The notes: a model not told the origin generated them from the sequence alone. A DNA stretch of 64,000 nucleotides from Ustulina deusta (GCA_023159155.1 JAJNNX010000003.1:310001-374000), one strand, 5' to 3'. Shown: positions 1-13,849, counted from the stretch's first letter. Translations and numbers: made by a program.

Positions 1-1824
1 ATTGCCGTATCGATGGAGGCACTGCACACGAAGATCGAATTGCAGCTATTGATGAATACAATAAAGAGGGCTCCGATAGGTTCATTTTTCTGCTAACGAC
101 TCGGGCTGGTGGCTTGGGCATCAATTTGACCACCGCTGATATCGTTGTTCTATATGACAGCGATTGGAATCCTCAAGCAGATCTTCAAGCTATGGATCGC
201 GCGCATCGAATCGGGCAGACCAAGCAGGTAGTCGTTTATCGATTTGTCACGGAGAATGCAATTGAAGAGAAGGTTCTTGAGCGAGCCGCCCAAAAGCTTC
301 GCCTCGATCAGCTAGTCATTCAACAAGGTCGTGCCCACCCCGGTGCTAAGGGTCCAGCTGCTAAGGATGAACTCCTCACTATGATTCAACACGGAGCTGA
401 AAAAGTGTTTCAGACCAAGGGTGCAACCGGTCTTGCAGCAAAAGGTACCGAATTGAATGACGACGATATCGAGGAGATTCTATCAAAGGGCGAAGCTCGA
501 ACGAAAGAGCTTAATGCCAAATACGAGAAACTAGGTATCGATGATTTGCAGAAATTTTCTTCAGAGTCTGCTTATGAGTGGAATGGTGAAAACTTCAGCG
601 GCAAAAAGAAGGAAATTGGGTTGAATTGGATCAACCCCGCGAAGCGCGAGCGTAAAGAGCAGTCATATTCGGTCGACAAGTTTTATCGGCAAGCCATTTA
701 CGGGACTACCAAGGCGGAACCCAAGCCTAAGGCCCCTCGAGCGCCGAAGCAAATTCCTGTTCACGATTACCAGTTTTACCCTCCTCGCCTGCGAGAATTA
801 CAAGATCGGGAGACGGCATATTACCGTAAAGAGATTGGTTACAAAATTCCATTGCCGGACGGTGAGGATGACAATCTGTCAGAACGTGAAGCTGAGCGTG
901 CTTTGGACCAACAAGAAATCGACACCGCTGTCCCTCTTACAGAAGAAGAGCAGGAAGAGAAGCAGAAGCTTTCACTTCAAGGCTTTAGTGACTGGAATCG
1001 ACGAGATTACCAGCAATTTATCAACGGCTCTGCACGTTATGGGCGCCACGACTTTGATAGAATTGCCGAGGAAGTTGATAGCAAGACCCCAGCGGAAATC
1101 AAAGCATACTCAAAAGTGTTCTGGCAGCGCTACACCGAAGTCGCTGACTATACTAAATCTCTTGGGGTCATCGAGACCGGAGAAGAACGACTGCGTAAGA
1201 CTGAACACCAACGCAAAATGCTCCGAAAGAAACTACAGCAATACCGCGTGCCTCTGCAGCAGATGAAGATAAACTACTCTGTCTCCACCACTAACAAGAA
1301 GGTTTACACTGAAGAAGAAGATCGATTCTTGTTGGTGCTTCTCGACAAGTACGGTATTGACTCGGAGGCGATTTTCGAACGCATTCGTGATGAGATTCGA
1401 GAGAGTCCTCTCTTCCGATTTGATTGGTTCTTCTTAAGCCGGACGCCCGTCGAGATTAGCCGTCGCTGCACTACCCTTCTCACTACTATTGTGAAGGAGT
1501 TTGAGGATGTGCATCCAACGAAATCGAACGGTGTCAATGGCAAGGGGAAGAGAGAGCCCGAGGATGAGGAGAATGACGAGGACAGCATTCTTGGCATGGC
1601 CCCAGCTAAGAAGAAGTCGAAGAGTAGCGTGAAGGTAGGTGATTGCACGATGATTCCACAAAAAGTTGAAAATGAACTAATGAAGAAAATAGAACAAAAC
1701 CCTAGATAATGTCAAGGGTACCAATAAGGCCAACACTGCACCTGCTTCTTCAAGGGCCTCTAGTGTCACCTCCACGACCTCGGTATCAGGGTCCAAGTCT
1801 AAATCAAAGGGAAAGAAGAAATAG
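1..1824 (+). CDS. ISWI-family chromatin-remodelling ATPase, C-terminal part (5' end outside window)
   Basis: This is the C-terminal half of an ISWI-type Snf2 ATPase, which slides nucleosomes in the nucleus using ATP. Reading from base 3, it starts inside the helicase C-terminal lobe: motif V (TTRAGGLGINLT, near 102-135) and motif VI (DRAHRIGQ, near 196-220). A HAND domain follows (about 751-850), then SANT (about 985-1150, containing the SDWNRRDYQQF motif) and SLIDE (about 1245-1520), which is the order that defines ISWI rather than CHD or SWI/SNF. The lysine/serine-rich tail lies in a last small exon. The best phase-consistent intron is 1639-1705 (GTGATT...CCTAG), giving the junction KVD-NVKG. 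The stronger-looking GTAGGT donor at 1635 only keeps frame with an acceptor at 1716. The stop is TAG at 1822-1824. The family is certain; whether it is ISW1- or ISW2-like cannot be decided from this part. Confidence 0.93.
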
Positions 1825-2627
1825 TTGATTCACATGGCTCAGCGGGATGCAAAAGTTGCTCACCTATACAATGAGTGCCTAGAAGCAAATGTTTTTCCGC
1901 CATGCCATAGCCGCAAAAAAAGAGATGGGGAAAAAAGCCCCGAGTTATGGACAGTACGGTATGCTCTGATGATCATAGAGGCGTTCCTGGCGTTGCTTCT
2001 GAGCTGGTCAGTGGGAATTCGTGATGAAGTGTACACAAGAAACTATTTTGCCGAGCTCTCTTGCTTTGAAGATGGGCCCCCCCTAGCCAGCCATGTCATC
2101 GGACGAAACCACATACCATTTATTGATGGTTCGTGACTACTTGTCAATCGCCGAAACCGAAACAAGTTAGCAAATGTTATACTTGAAATAGAGGAATACG
2201 TTCATAGTATGTCTCCATACTAGCTAGCTTCCCAAAACATGAAATTATGAATTTCTAATAGTGAATTTTTGTTTACTAATGACCTTGCAGCTGCAGGATA
2301 CATTGTATCATATGCTACGTGTAAATGCTATTGATTTGAGATCAAAACCTAGGTCGAACAAGGAAACCAGATATATATACGTATATCAAGATTCTTTCTT
2401 ATCGTCCCATCTGTTTTTCTTTTTCTTTTTTTCTTTCTCGAGTGAGATTCACTTGCTTGCCATGCAATAACCAGGCCAATGCATCCCAATGCTAGTTCAT
2501 TTCATTACCTGCCTAATATCGCTTCTCGTTCGAACGCCGGCAGTAGATGAGCACCCTTCCCTAAACGCCATCTAGCAATTCGCTTTGTAAACAATACGCA
2601 TTGAAACTCATTGCAGAAGTCTAAGAT
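1825..2627. other. Convergent 3' intergenic region (ISWI / HEM2)
   Basis: This region lies between two convergent stop codons. It holds AT-rich DNA with a T-rich tract near 2405-2440. I see no supported gene in it. Confidence 0.6.
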
Positions 2628-3878
<1,251 letters not shown>

Positions 3879-4790
3879 GGCGCTGGTGCTGGTGCTGGTG
3901 CTTGTGTATTGCCGTGAAGGTGTAGATGAAGCGTGGCAAAGAATCCGTCGGTCGGAATCCAATGATGAAGGTTTAGCACACAATTGCGTGTCCGAAGCTG
4001 AGAGAACCTGATGGTAGATAGAAATGAATGAGCTGCTGAAAATAGTATACCAACTGAAGATAACAGAAGAGGCGAGTAAACAACAACGAGACAAGAGGTG
4101 ACAATCGCAGCCCTCGTCCGAGCTCGATTGACAATGCGCAATGTGGTGTAGATGGAGACAAAACCACCCAAGTTCGACAGTTACGGTTCGGTGCTTATTG
4201 TTCGATGAATAGGGACAAGGAAACGTCTCTCAACGGCGGCTGTGGAGTTGAACCAAGCGTTTTTTTCCTTTTTCACACCATCTTATTATTTGCTCCTCTC
4301 CCATTGGCTGTCCGCTCGATGGAACCGACTTGTTTCTCGGCTTGCTGCTCGCGGTGCGGCGGTGCGGGACGTGGCTTCCCCACCGAGGTTTGCTTTTGCT
4401 TAGGAATGCCGAACCATCTCCAGTGCCCTTATATACCCACAAAAAGTACCTACCTACCTATAGGTACCTACTTACATACCTATACGATAGACACATTTAC
4501 AGGTGCGGCTTCGGCTGTCCAGTTCCAGGATGCTCCGTGACGGCCCATAAATAACTACCTACATATGCTAACGCTGGGGCACATGTACTCACTTACTTAA
4601 GTATGCAGGTAACCTAGGCACGTCATCAGCCGGCATTTTAAGTAGGCGTCGACAGTCTAATGGTATTATATTCGATACCCAGATACTCTATATGCTAGAT
4701 AGCTCATTCCCGTCTTTTTCTGTATAGTCTGTCTACCATATCCGCAATGAGAAAACATACCAGCACCGTCAGCTCGTGCTGGCATGGGCA
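3879..4790. other. HEM2 upstream region and 3' flank of the transporter
   Basis: This is the promoter side of HEM2 and the 3' side of the MFS gene. Apart from TACCTA-type repeats (listed separately), a CAG/CTG-like microsatellite in the HEM2 leader and AT-rich stretches, nothing gene-like is visible. Confidence 0.55.
4446..4484. repeat. TACCTA/TAGGTA word cluster
   Basis: Overlapping copies of TACCTA and its complement make a short imperfect palindromic tract. The same word recurs in many intergenic gaps of this window (near 10912-10978, 38105-38150, 54118-54128, 59015-59045, 61250-61266 and 61770-61797) and seems avoided in coding exons. Confidence 0.7.
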
Positions 4791-6441
4791 CTACATACGA
4801 CCAAGACGTTTCCAGATGAAGCTTGCACCACCAAGCAAAGCAGTCACCCCTGTGAACACAATCACGCTGCTATAACTACTGCTATAGCCGTTTGTTGCCG
4901 TCTCTCCCACCCACCACGAGCTACGGATGAGCGTCTCGCTCAGAGAGCCGGCGACCACATTGCCGACTCCTCGGCCCGCGCAAAGGAACCCAAACACCAT
5001 GTTCGGATCTACCTGCCCCTTGCTGCTGCCCTGTGCCTCCCGTGTCACCTCCCTCATGATCCCGGGCCAGGCGGACGTGAAAGACCCTGCAAAGAGACCG
5101 TAGGCCACGCAGAAGAAGTACAGCAGCCCCAGCGACGACGATAGTCCCCAGATCACCAGCACGCTTACCGTCGCCCCAATGGTGGACAGCAGGATGCAGG
5201 TCGTAACGTGGAGTCTGTCGATGAACCATCCCATTGCCACACATCCAAACACGGATGCAACGTTCACGAGCAGGATCGTTGTGGCCGCCGAAAGAGATGG
5301 CGCGCCGAGTGTGCTGCGTGCGTACGTCGGCAGATAAATGCCAGGCAGAAAGTACCCCATTGCCTCGATGATATTGGCTGCTTGGTACACCAGGAAGGCC
5401 GGGGTGACGAGAAACCACAAGTTGAAGGGCTTGACGTGGCTTGTCGCCGATGGTGGTAGACGGGGCTTGATGAAGAAGGCCACCGGCCCTGCTAGCACGA
5501 ACAGCAAGCCTGCCCACGCTCGCAATGTGTTGCGGAAGCCGAGGGAGCTGAGGAGCCACTGCAAGAGGAGAGGCAGGATAACACCTGCCAGGCCCGTCCC
5601 CGACCACATAATTCCATATGCTAACCCTTTCTTTTTAACGAACCACTCGTCCACGTACTGGCGGTGACATCAATTAGCCATGGCTTCTCATAAATCACCC
5701 GGATCCGGAAAGAAGTAGCCCTCTATCCTACGAATCAAATGGGAAGCGCTCATCTGCGCGTGTGGACCTGAGTACATATGTATCCGAAATAGTAGGTATC
5801 AAGATAAAACTTACCATGATACAGGGACAGTATGTCAGCCCCCCGCCTAAGCCATAGAAGATCCCCTGAGATAATATTAGGTGCGTAGTTGTCGTCGCGA
5901 ACGAACTCAGCGCCAACGCGATAGACATGACAATGAGGCCTAGAATAGGAAACCAACGTGTCCAGCGCCCAAATGTTCGACAAAATCCCATGATAATTGG
6001 GGATGCTAGGTACATGACACCCATAGCACTTGTGCCAATGACAGCTATATTAGGCTGTCCAGCAAACGGCTTGTGGGAACTATAGTAGTCTTGGAAGACG
6101 CCAAAGGCAAAAGGGAACCCTGTACGGCAGAAAATGAGTAATTTTTTCACCCACAGCAGCTGCTGCAGTAGAAGGAAGACTAAGAAGCACATACCCCATA
6201 TCAGAGCGTCTACTACGAAAACAGCCGCCAGGAAAAGCCACGCGTCTTTCCCACCGTCCACAGGCGGGAGTGAAAACCCTTGCCTCTGTATGAAATCTTC
6301 TTCGTCCGGCAGCCGAGTATTGACGGCTACGATGAAAGGGCCATCGCTATTGTCCTCGGCGTAAGGAGTGCCAGGTGTTGCGCACGCCGGAGTTTGGCCT
6401 ATAGGCGTAGTAGTGAACTCTATGTCGTCGCGAGCCATCAT
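4791..6441 (-). CDS. MFS transporter, monocarboxylate-transporter-like
   Basis: This is a plasma-membrane major facilitator resembling the fungal monocarboxylate-permease group; its substrate is unknown. There are three exons: 6195-6441, 5815-6119 and 4791-5657, with introns 6120-6194 and 5658-5814, all in phase, giving about 472 aa. The N-terminus (about 80 aa) is cytosolic. The first helix starts at AWLFLAAVFVVDALIWG and is followed by FPFAFGVFQDYY, the loop typical of this group. The central signature DEWFVKKKGLAYGIMWSGTG marks the helix 4-5 region of the MCT-like subfamily. Helices continue to the C-terminus, which ends shortly after the last membrane segment. The start is the first of two adjacent ATGs at 6439-6441. 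No neighbour suggests a pathway. Confidence 0.9.
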
Positions 6442-7763
6442 AACGCAGATACTACACTATGTGAAATCCGAAATCCTCAGAAGTAGGTGAACAAACCCTT
6501 CCGCTTCCGATGAAAACCCTGGAGATATAATTGTTGATTCAATTGCAAGTCTTCAGATCGATGAGGTGCTCTCTGGAAACCTTGTTCCTCGATAGACCGA
6601 GAAAAAGAGCAGATATACTCTAATCAAGCTCGCCGATGACGGGCCGGGCCATGCATGATAGAACTTTCACGTAAATTTTACCAGGCTTCGTCAGCGTGCT
6701 ATTACACGATACCGGAGACAAATCAAGCAACCCTCGGGATCGCATCCCCGCAAGATTATCACGATCCCTTCAACTCCTGTATCGGCTCAGGGGATGTCTG
6801 TGGTGGGTCTATAACTATAGATATATCGGCGCAATACGGTGAACTCAGTCACGAGACCCAAGTGCCATGGCTCACAGCGCTCTCTGATATGAGGCTCCAA
6901 AAAAAAACAAGAGTCGTTGACCTTGACTCATCATTCGCTGGGACAGCTGGGGCTACGTTAAAGCAGCGCACATAATGTATTTATGCTTAGTGATAGGGTT
7001 GCATATCAAGTGTTGGGATAGTCAATGTCTGGAACCGTCCCCAAGTGCTAGCTACTGGATGAGCTATCCTGAGCTGGGTTCGATTCCTACGAGTGTTATT
7101 GGTTTTCGCTAGTGAACTCATCTGCCGGAGGTAACAACACCCATCCATCCCATGCACGTGCAACCAACGGACTCCATACCGCAACCTGCTGTTTTTACAA
7201 ATAACCTGGAGGCAAGCCGATGGACAACTATTGCCTCGAGCGACGGAGTTGAACAGACATGAGAAGACTCGATATGCAATGATAGTCGTCTTCATATTGA
7301 CGCTCTCTCTTATCCCGACTTTTTTGTTAGTCCACGGCACACGGCTTCGTTGCCGACATTTCTCCACTCCGCCGGAAGGCCTTCCGTGTTATCTTCACCA
7401 CAACATAGCTTAGATGCATCTACCTGCCTTACTAATTGATCACTATTTTAAGTTTCATGCTAGTGTTCTCAGCACACATTGTGTTTTTTATTTATCTCTT
7501 TTTTTTGTCACTCTCTTTTAGCTTAATACTGAATTTGATGTATCGTTTCTTCAAAATGGCATAGTTACTTAGTCTAGGCATGAATGCTCATACAGCTCCA
7601 TAATGACCACCCGGCCATCTTCCCACGGGGTATCTTAATACAGTATAATACAGTGTCCATCATTACTCTTCGGAGTCGTCATCATCATCGTTAAAATAGA
7701 ACCGCTCCTCTCCTCCACTCTTCTCTTCACCTCATGTCGCGAGATCGGACTTGGGGGGGGCGC
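6442..7763. other. Upstream region of the transporter gene
   Basis: This region is about 1.3 kb. It holds short unsupported reading frames (for example 6655-6975) with no recognisable domain. A T-arm-like string near 7078-7090 was examined and rejected as a tRNA. Confidence 0.5.
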
Positions 7764-8182
7764 CTAGTAGCGGTACTTGCGACGAGATGAGAACCGAGAC
7801 CGACGGCTTCCCCGGCCGTCTGTGCCGTGCATGCGGCGGGTCCCGGCGGCCTGTGATTGCACGTTAGCATGACGCCTTCAGAGTAGATAATTCGTCGAGC
7901 CATCATTGGTGCATGTGTATGTCTGTGGATGCGAATGGCCCGGCTGCATGAACCTGACCAAGACGTAGTGCAGCTGACTCCTGTATCCAACTCATCGCGA
8001 CGACGTACCTTTTGCCCTGGCCGGCGCGTGAGCGTGCCCTTGAGCTTCAGAAGCGCGCCGCTAACCTTATCGCCGAGCGTCGCGTGGCGCTTCTGGTGGT
8101 GGTGCACGGGCTGCGCGCGGCTGAAGAGGCCGTGGTGGCGACGAGTAGCGGTGGTTCTGGTGGCAGTGTGATGATGAGGCAT
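7764..8182 (-). CDS. Conserved small basic protein (86 aa), function unknown
   Basis: This two-exon gene has exon 1 at 8009-8182 and exon 2 at 7764-7850. The intron (7851-8008) has a perfect GTACGT donor and a CACAG acceptor, in phase 0. The product is 86 aa and very basic. It opens with a His/Thr/Arg-rich segment (MPHHHTATR), then the block TLGDKVSGALLKLKGTLTRR, and then, across the splice, RPGQK-AAGTRRMHGTDGRGS with an Arg/Ser/Tyr tail. From memory, this TLGDK...GTRRM.GTDGRGS pattern recurs in small fungal proteins of unknown role. The match across the splice junction is the main support for the model. Conserved motifs and clean splice sites argue against a chance ORF. I know of no function. 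The charge suggests nucleic-acid or membrane-surface binding, but that is only inference. Confidence 0.8.
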
Positions 8183-9188
8183 CTTGTGTTTTGTGGATTT
8201 AATAATGTCTGTCGTCTGCTTGTTGTGTCTGTGCTGATTGGGAAATATTGGTAGAATTGAGCTTGTTTCAGGGTCTGTTAATGGGATGGTTTTACCATGG
8301 ATCCGGAAAGAGCTGCTCTTATATATATATACATATATATTACCCCTTCGACAACTTGTGTCCTCATACGTCACGTCATGAAGGAAACTTGCTAATGAGC
8401 GAATCAAAGATCCTCGGGATGCCTTGTTCGAGAACTTGGAAGTTCAGCTTCTAGGTTGAGCCTATCGGGTTGCTAAGTACACACACTAAGGTGCTTCCCG
8501 GCATCCATGATGTCAAAGTCTTACGTCTAAAAGTACCGATCTATGCCATCGAGATGGTACCTAGACTAGACCAGGCAGTGTTATCAAATGCTTGGAATGC
8601 GTGTTCTTGAGAACCCTGCGTCACAGGACCCCTATGACGTACCTAATGCAGTGGCGTTGGCTAGTGCGGGGCATCTCGACTGATTGGGGGAGAAGCTGTC
8701 ACTGAACCGAGGACCTGAGTAGGATGACGATGATGATGTTGACTAGGTATTTTACAAAGGGGTGACTTACAAGTCTATTGGGAGTTTTTATTTGACACTG
8801 TGTTTGATATGCAATGCTCGAACCGGAATTCCTTGAGTTAGACACTCGATATGTTCGAACCGAAATGTGTACACGTTAAGCATCGCCCTGAAACATATTT
8901 TTAGAGTGGAATTACTACACACGCTTTACTCACGAGAATTAGCATATTGTATGCGATGGTCCCTAATGCGACGAAACCTGACTACCATGTCAACTGTAAG
9001 ACAGAGTAAAGCCACGCGGTGACACCTCTCACCTCAACACTAGAACTGTGGTTGCTGTCGCGTCTCTATCGAATCGCTAAGAGTACGAAGCACTACTATT
9101 CGATCTTATGTACGAGATGTGTTCTATGAGCAACTAAGCAGACGAATTTGTTCTTTAACCACAGCGCCAACCTTTATCTATATCTTGA
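8183..9188. other. Intergenic region
   Basis: This gap lies upstream of the small basic protein gene and downstream of the phosphatase gene. It has a short TA-rich tract near 8318-8342 (possible TATA region, about 140-165 bp from the ATG). No gene is seen. Confidence 0.5.
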
Positions 9189-10151
9189 CTAAGCACTCGT
9201 CAGGTTCTTCTTAATCTTAACGAGGTCATCCTGCGAAAAGCCTAGCTTTTTCGTAACGAACTGCTCGAACCCTCCGTACTGCTTCTCGAGGCCCTTAACA
9301 AACGCCCGCCAGCAAGACTTCCTCAAACTAAGCAAGTTGTAGAAGCCGGGCTGGTCGTCGCGGTAAGCATCCGTGCCCTTCCTGGCGAACTCGAGAAGCA
9401 TAGCGCGCACGGGCTCGGTGCCGATGCGCGACAGCTGCCAGTCGGTAGCTATGACATCCTCGGATGCGCCGGCGAGGGCGAGAAGCAGGCCGCCGAAAAC
9501 ACCGGTTCGGTCGCGGCCAGCTAAGAAAAAGATTTACGTCAGTTTTATCATGTTTAAATAATTACTTTTTCTCGAGTTCTTCATGTATGGCGCAGGCGCG
9601 CACGTCATATAGGCTGCTAGAAGGAAGAAAGGCGTCAACCACCCACCCGTGCAATGGACCAAAAACGGATCTTCCGGGCGATCCCTGACATGTTCGAGGA
9701 TGGCCTTCCAGCTCTCGGCGTAAATGTCGATGACCTCGAGGTACATGGTCTCGTAACCGGCTTCGCCCTCGCCGGCGACGAAAGTATTTAGATCCGGCTT
9801 GGAGTCTGGGCCGCTGCTCTGGATCCAGGTGTTCTCGACGCCATCGACGATGGGATCAGGCATACGGGTGCGCTCGTCAGGCGAGCGCAGATCGAAAACC
9901 CGCTTCACGCCCAGCTTGCCGGTCAACGTGGTCTTGCCATTGTCTGTCAGACCGCCTATAGCACCGGACCGGAAGGCATAGTTTGGCCGCAGGGGGCTAT
10001 CGGGTACGAGGCCGAGGTCCCGCGTGTTGAATGTCCCGTCTACGAGGATGAAGGGCGGCGAGGATATCACGGGTCCATATTGCTCTGGTGCCAGAGGGCT
10101 GTGTACGTCTGTCTCGGCGAGTTTGATGAGGTCGGCTTTTGAGGTGGCCAT
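9189..10151 (-). CDS. Protein tyrosine phosphatase, Y_phosphatase3 family
   Basis: This is a small dual-specificity-type tyrosine phosphatase of the family that includes bacterial MptpB. There are two exons, 9647-10151 and 9189-9520, giving about 278 aa. The intron (9521-9646) interrupts the active-site loop. Joining the exons in phase 1 restores HCTAGRDRTG, with catalytic C167 and P-loop R173 of the CX5R motif, so both splice sites are well supported. The N-terminal block GTFNTRDLG and the segment FRSGAIGGLTDNG followed by VFDLRSPDE are family hallmarks. No signal peptide or membrane segment is seen, so it is probably cytosolic. Fungal paralogues are uncharacterised; substrates could be phosphotyrosine or phosphoinositides. 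The gene is transcribed divergently from the amidohydrolase, across a 1.3-kb gap. Confidence 0.92.
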
Positions 10152-11480
10152 TGTGAGGGGCCGAATTGTTTCAATTGCTGTGTTTTTATCTTAGCGGGGT
10201 AGGTTCCGAATAAGCAGGGAGTGAGTGAGCGGAGTGCGTGCTGGCGATGATTTGAGTACCTCGACGAGGTTTTCTTCCGCTTTGTGAGTCGAGGTATCGC
10301 TGATTATTTTATCTTCTTAACCAACTCCGAGCAGCGTCAACTTCGAAGTAAACACGACGGGATACGAGTGTGCATGGTTATCATACCGTCGTCGGTGACG
10401 GTTGCAGAATACCGATCGTTCATATCCCCGGACGGCTCATCCTGCTTACCCCCACTTCGTTCGCATGACATCGGCTGTATACTCGATAGGTCCCTAGTAA
10501 GTAGGAAGACGATGAGACCAAAGTCACGCTCCGTAGCTCTGGCATTTTCATCTCTCAACTCTTCCACGGTTCGGATATAGTGTGCGTAGATAGGTAGGTA
10601 GTGTACTAGTATGATAGTTTGGTATTCATCCACGAATAGCCATCGGCAGTCGTTGCTGGTTACACTCGCACCAAGATTCTGCATGCGAATTACAACAGTA
10701 GGTACTGCTAATACGTCGACATACCGACCCTCACACCACTGGCCTTTTGAAAACCTCACGTGTACACTAATACTATAACATACCGTAATTCGATATTTCT
10801 CTCATGATTTTGTACTCGTCTCTATTTAGATATTTAGAAGCCCGTCAATCATTAATTTAGGCTATGAAATGATGAAAAGATGGATTTCGATGGAACAGTG
10901 TCGCACTAGACTACCTACCTAGCACGTTGGTACCACAACTACGTAGCTATACCTACTTTAGTTAGCTCATGCAGGTACAAGCACAATGCCTAATCGGGAA
11001 AGATGCAGACCATTGATAGACATTATCTTATCTAAGTATGTATCCTAGGCACGACATGGGCGAATTAGACACGATAAATTTACCAAAACCCACACCCGAC
11101 ACCTAACGCGATATCGGCGGCACCAAACAATGGGTCTGCAACAGCGAATGTGGGCAGTATTTCTCTCTCTTCATTTGAAGGTGTTGATCGTCATGGGGTA
11201 TCGAATACTTATCAGATCCAAATCGGTGTGGTAGGGAGTCCATTTGTCCCCCACATGGCTAAACACCAAAGCCTGCCTATTTACAGCATGAAACTTCAAC
11301 TAGCTATAAGGTTGCGTCCGTGGTTAGATATGTTGACGATGAATTAGTATCGTGCACCGCTAATGCTTCGAGCTAAACTTACATGCCATTTCTATACAGA
11401 TATTTCATTGGTTCTTTTACATTGGTGTTTAAACCCAGCGACTATATTAAGTCGTCTCCCACTAGCCTCCAAGTCAAGTC
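10152..11480. promoter_or_regulatory. Divergent intergenic region, phosphatase / amidohydrolase
   Basis: This gap is shared upstream DNA of two divergent genes. It contains a TACCTA-word cluster near 10912-10978 and AT-rich stretches. No specific operator was identified, and the small reading frames inside have no recognisable content. Confidence 0.45.
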
Positions 11481-13292
11481 ATGGCCTGGTTATATTCGGT
11501 AGCCACCATTGTGGGGCTTGGTAGTCTCCTCAGATTTGGCCAGGACGCCCTCTTCGCAGAGACACACTGCTATCAAGGCATCCGAACGAATGGCGCCGCT
11601 GACGGAGATGCGAACTGCTTCTCCGTGTCGTCTACGGGGAAGTTCACCAAAGTGTTTAGCGTGAGCGGCGACTCAAAACTCGCCGAGACTGCCCATGCGG
11701 GCTACGCCATGCCTGGCCTTTGGGACGGCCACGGGCATTTGCTTCAGTATGGCGAGTTCCTCAATTCCGTCAACCTCTTTGGTTCGACGACCATGGACCA
11801 GATTCGTGGTCGCGTCGGCAAATACGTCGAGGAAAATCCTGGGGCTGGAACTGCACAGGAATGGATTAGAGGTGTTGGGTGGGATCAGATGGCTCTCGGG
11901 GCTATGCCGACTGCTGTGAGTTAGTATCCGGTACGCTCACGGAATAGCATGGGCTTCGTTATTTGAATCTATTAAACTGACATTCCATAAAGGAGGATTT
12001 AGCAGCAGACGAGGGCCTAAAGGACTTATATATCATGCTCGATCGCGTAGATGTGCATTGCATATGGGTGTCTCAAGCCGTGCTAGATTTGCTACCGAAA
12101 GATTTACCTGATGTTCCCGGGGGGGAAATCGTTAGAAACCCAGGAATGGGTGTCTTTTGTGACAATGCCGTCGCTCCTGTCATGGCGCTGTGGCCGAAAC
12201 CAGACAATAGGAAGAAAGCGGTATTCTTGAAGAGCGCAATGAGGCAACTTAATCAATACGGGTTAGTGGGGATGCACGACGCAGGTGTCAGTGCTGGCAA
12301 CCTGAATCTTTTTAAGGAGCTGATAGGAGGCGAGCATTGGACTGTCAGAGTCTATGCTATGGCCGAGTACTACGATCGAAACGCAGTTTGCCCTAATCCA
12401 GTCGAGCGCTATAACGATCCGGCTGGTTTTTTGAACATCCAGAGCGTCAAATTATTCGCAGGTGCGTGTAATCCCGGCCTCCCTCAATGCTCGTTCCTGA
12501 TATTTTGACATAGATGGTGCTCTCGGAAGCTGGGGCAGCGCGATGATCGATGATTACGCAGATCGGCCAGGAGTCTCAGGTTCTCTGCTCGTAAATGCAT
12601 CCGAACTGACTTATCGGGCCGTGTCTTGGGCCACCAAGGGGTTCCAGGTGAACATCCACGCGATCGGTGATCTTGCAAACCGCTACGCAATCGATGCCCA
12701 GACCGCTTCTCTGAGACTCCTCTGTCCCTGTGAGTCTCTCGCAGACTGCCAAGCACGGCACCGCTTCCGCATCGAACATTCACAGATCATCCACGAAGAT
12801 GACCAAGCGCGCATGCACGCTATCGGTCTCATACCCTCCATCCAGCCAACACACGCCACATCAGATATGGCGTACGCCGAACTGCGACTCGGCAAGGACC
12901 GCACGGAGAAAGAAGCGTATCGCATGCGCTCGCTGCTCGACATCAGACCAGTACTTGGCAGCGATTTCCCCGTCGAGCCCGCGGATCCGTTCCAAGGTAT
13001 CTACGCCGCCGTGACGCGGAAAAGCCCGCACACAGGCCTCGGCGCGAACGGTGCTCTCGACGGCTGGCATACGGAAGAGGCCCTGACGCTCGACCAGGCG
13101 ATCCGCGGCTTTACCGAAGGGCCCGCCTACGGCGGGTTCACGGAGGGGAAGACGGGGGTCATCCAGCCCGGCGCCTTTGCTGACTGGATTGTCTTGGATA
13201 AACCCCTGGCGGACATGGATATCGAGGAGCTTCGCTCCGTCAAAGTCAAGGAGACGTGGGTTGCTGGCAAGAGGGTCTATAGCCGTGACTAA
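11481..13292 (+). CDS. Amidohydrolase family 3 (YtcJ-like) metal-dependent hydrolase
   Basis: This is a TIM-barrel amidohydrolase of the YtcJ / N-substituted formamide deformylase group, expected to cleave an amide or similar bond with bound metal. There are three exons: 11481-11915, 11993-12461 and 12514-13292, giving about 560 aa. Metal and catalytic signatures are DGHGH (H84, H86), INIHAIGD-like VNIHAIGD (H350), RIEHSQI (H390) and GSDFPVEP (D452). The block LDRVDVHCIWVS is also typical. The first 25 residues are hydrophobic (LYSVATIVGLGSLL), suggesting a signal peptide or anchor, unlike many bacterial relatives. The first acceptor is AAAG at 11989-11992, weak but the only one that keeps frame; a CTGAC branch site lies upstream. 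The real substrate is unknown, and no pathway partner is adjacent. Confidence 0.88.
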
Positions 13293-13849
13293 CTAAGCGC
13301 ATTTTAGTCTCTTTCGGTGTCTGGCGCGTATATATGCATGCATAGAAAGTGGTGTGACGAGAGCGTGCGATCGGGTGCCGTGTGTGGGGATTTTAGACGC
13401 ATAATAGATAGGTATTGGCGTTTAGAGAATTGCATCGGTAGAGGGAATCGGAACGTTAATTCTTGTCAACTCGAGAAGTGACTCGAATCATACTGTAGTC
13501 TTGGGACAGGCGCGACGATCTATCGCAAGCTCCTCGCATCGCTCTTGTAACGGGTGCTCGCCGACTATTTTCACAGTGGTATGATAATCGTGACATTACA
13601 ATTAATTCGGTTTCCTTTCCTACTCGAGAGCCACTGGCACGATGAGGCGAAGGATATATGACAAGCTAGGGTCGTTGTATTGATTTAAGAAGCACATGTT
13701 CAATTTATGTAGCGAGCTTAGACCCCGGTGAAAATTGCCTACCGTGTCGCTCGAACATGGAGCAGCAACATCGACTACGGTTTCCGATCAATGCTTGGAC
13801 GCTGTCGCGTCCATCTCTATTATATTTAACCTGAAGTCCAAGAAACTAC
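13293..13849. other. Convergent 3' intergenic region
   Basis: This is about 560 bases between convergent stop codons. No gene, repeat or RNA structure was recognised. Confidence 0.5.

Noticed and set aside
7060..7095. GGTTCGATTCC string resembling a tRNA T-arm (B box)
   Set aside because: The flanking stem does not pair well (a C-C mismatch at its base), and no matching acceptor stem or A box is found about 70 bases upstream.
9189..13292. Possible metabolic gene cluster (phosphatase, amidohydrolase, transporter)
   Set aside because: No core biosynthetic enzyme, no pathway-specific regulator, and the genes are far apart and of unrelated families.
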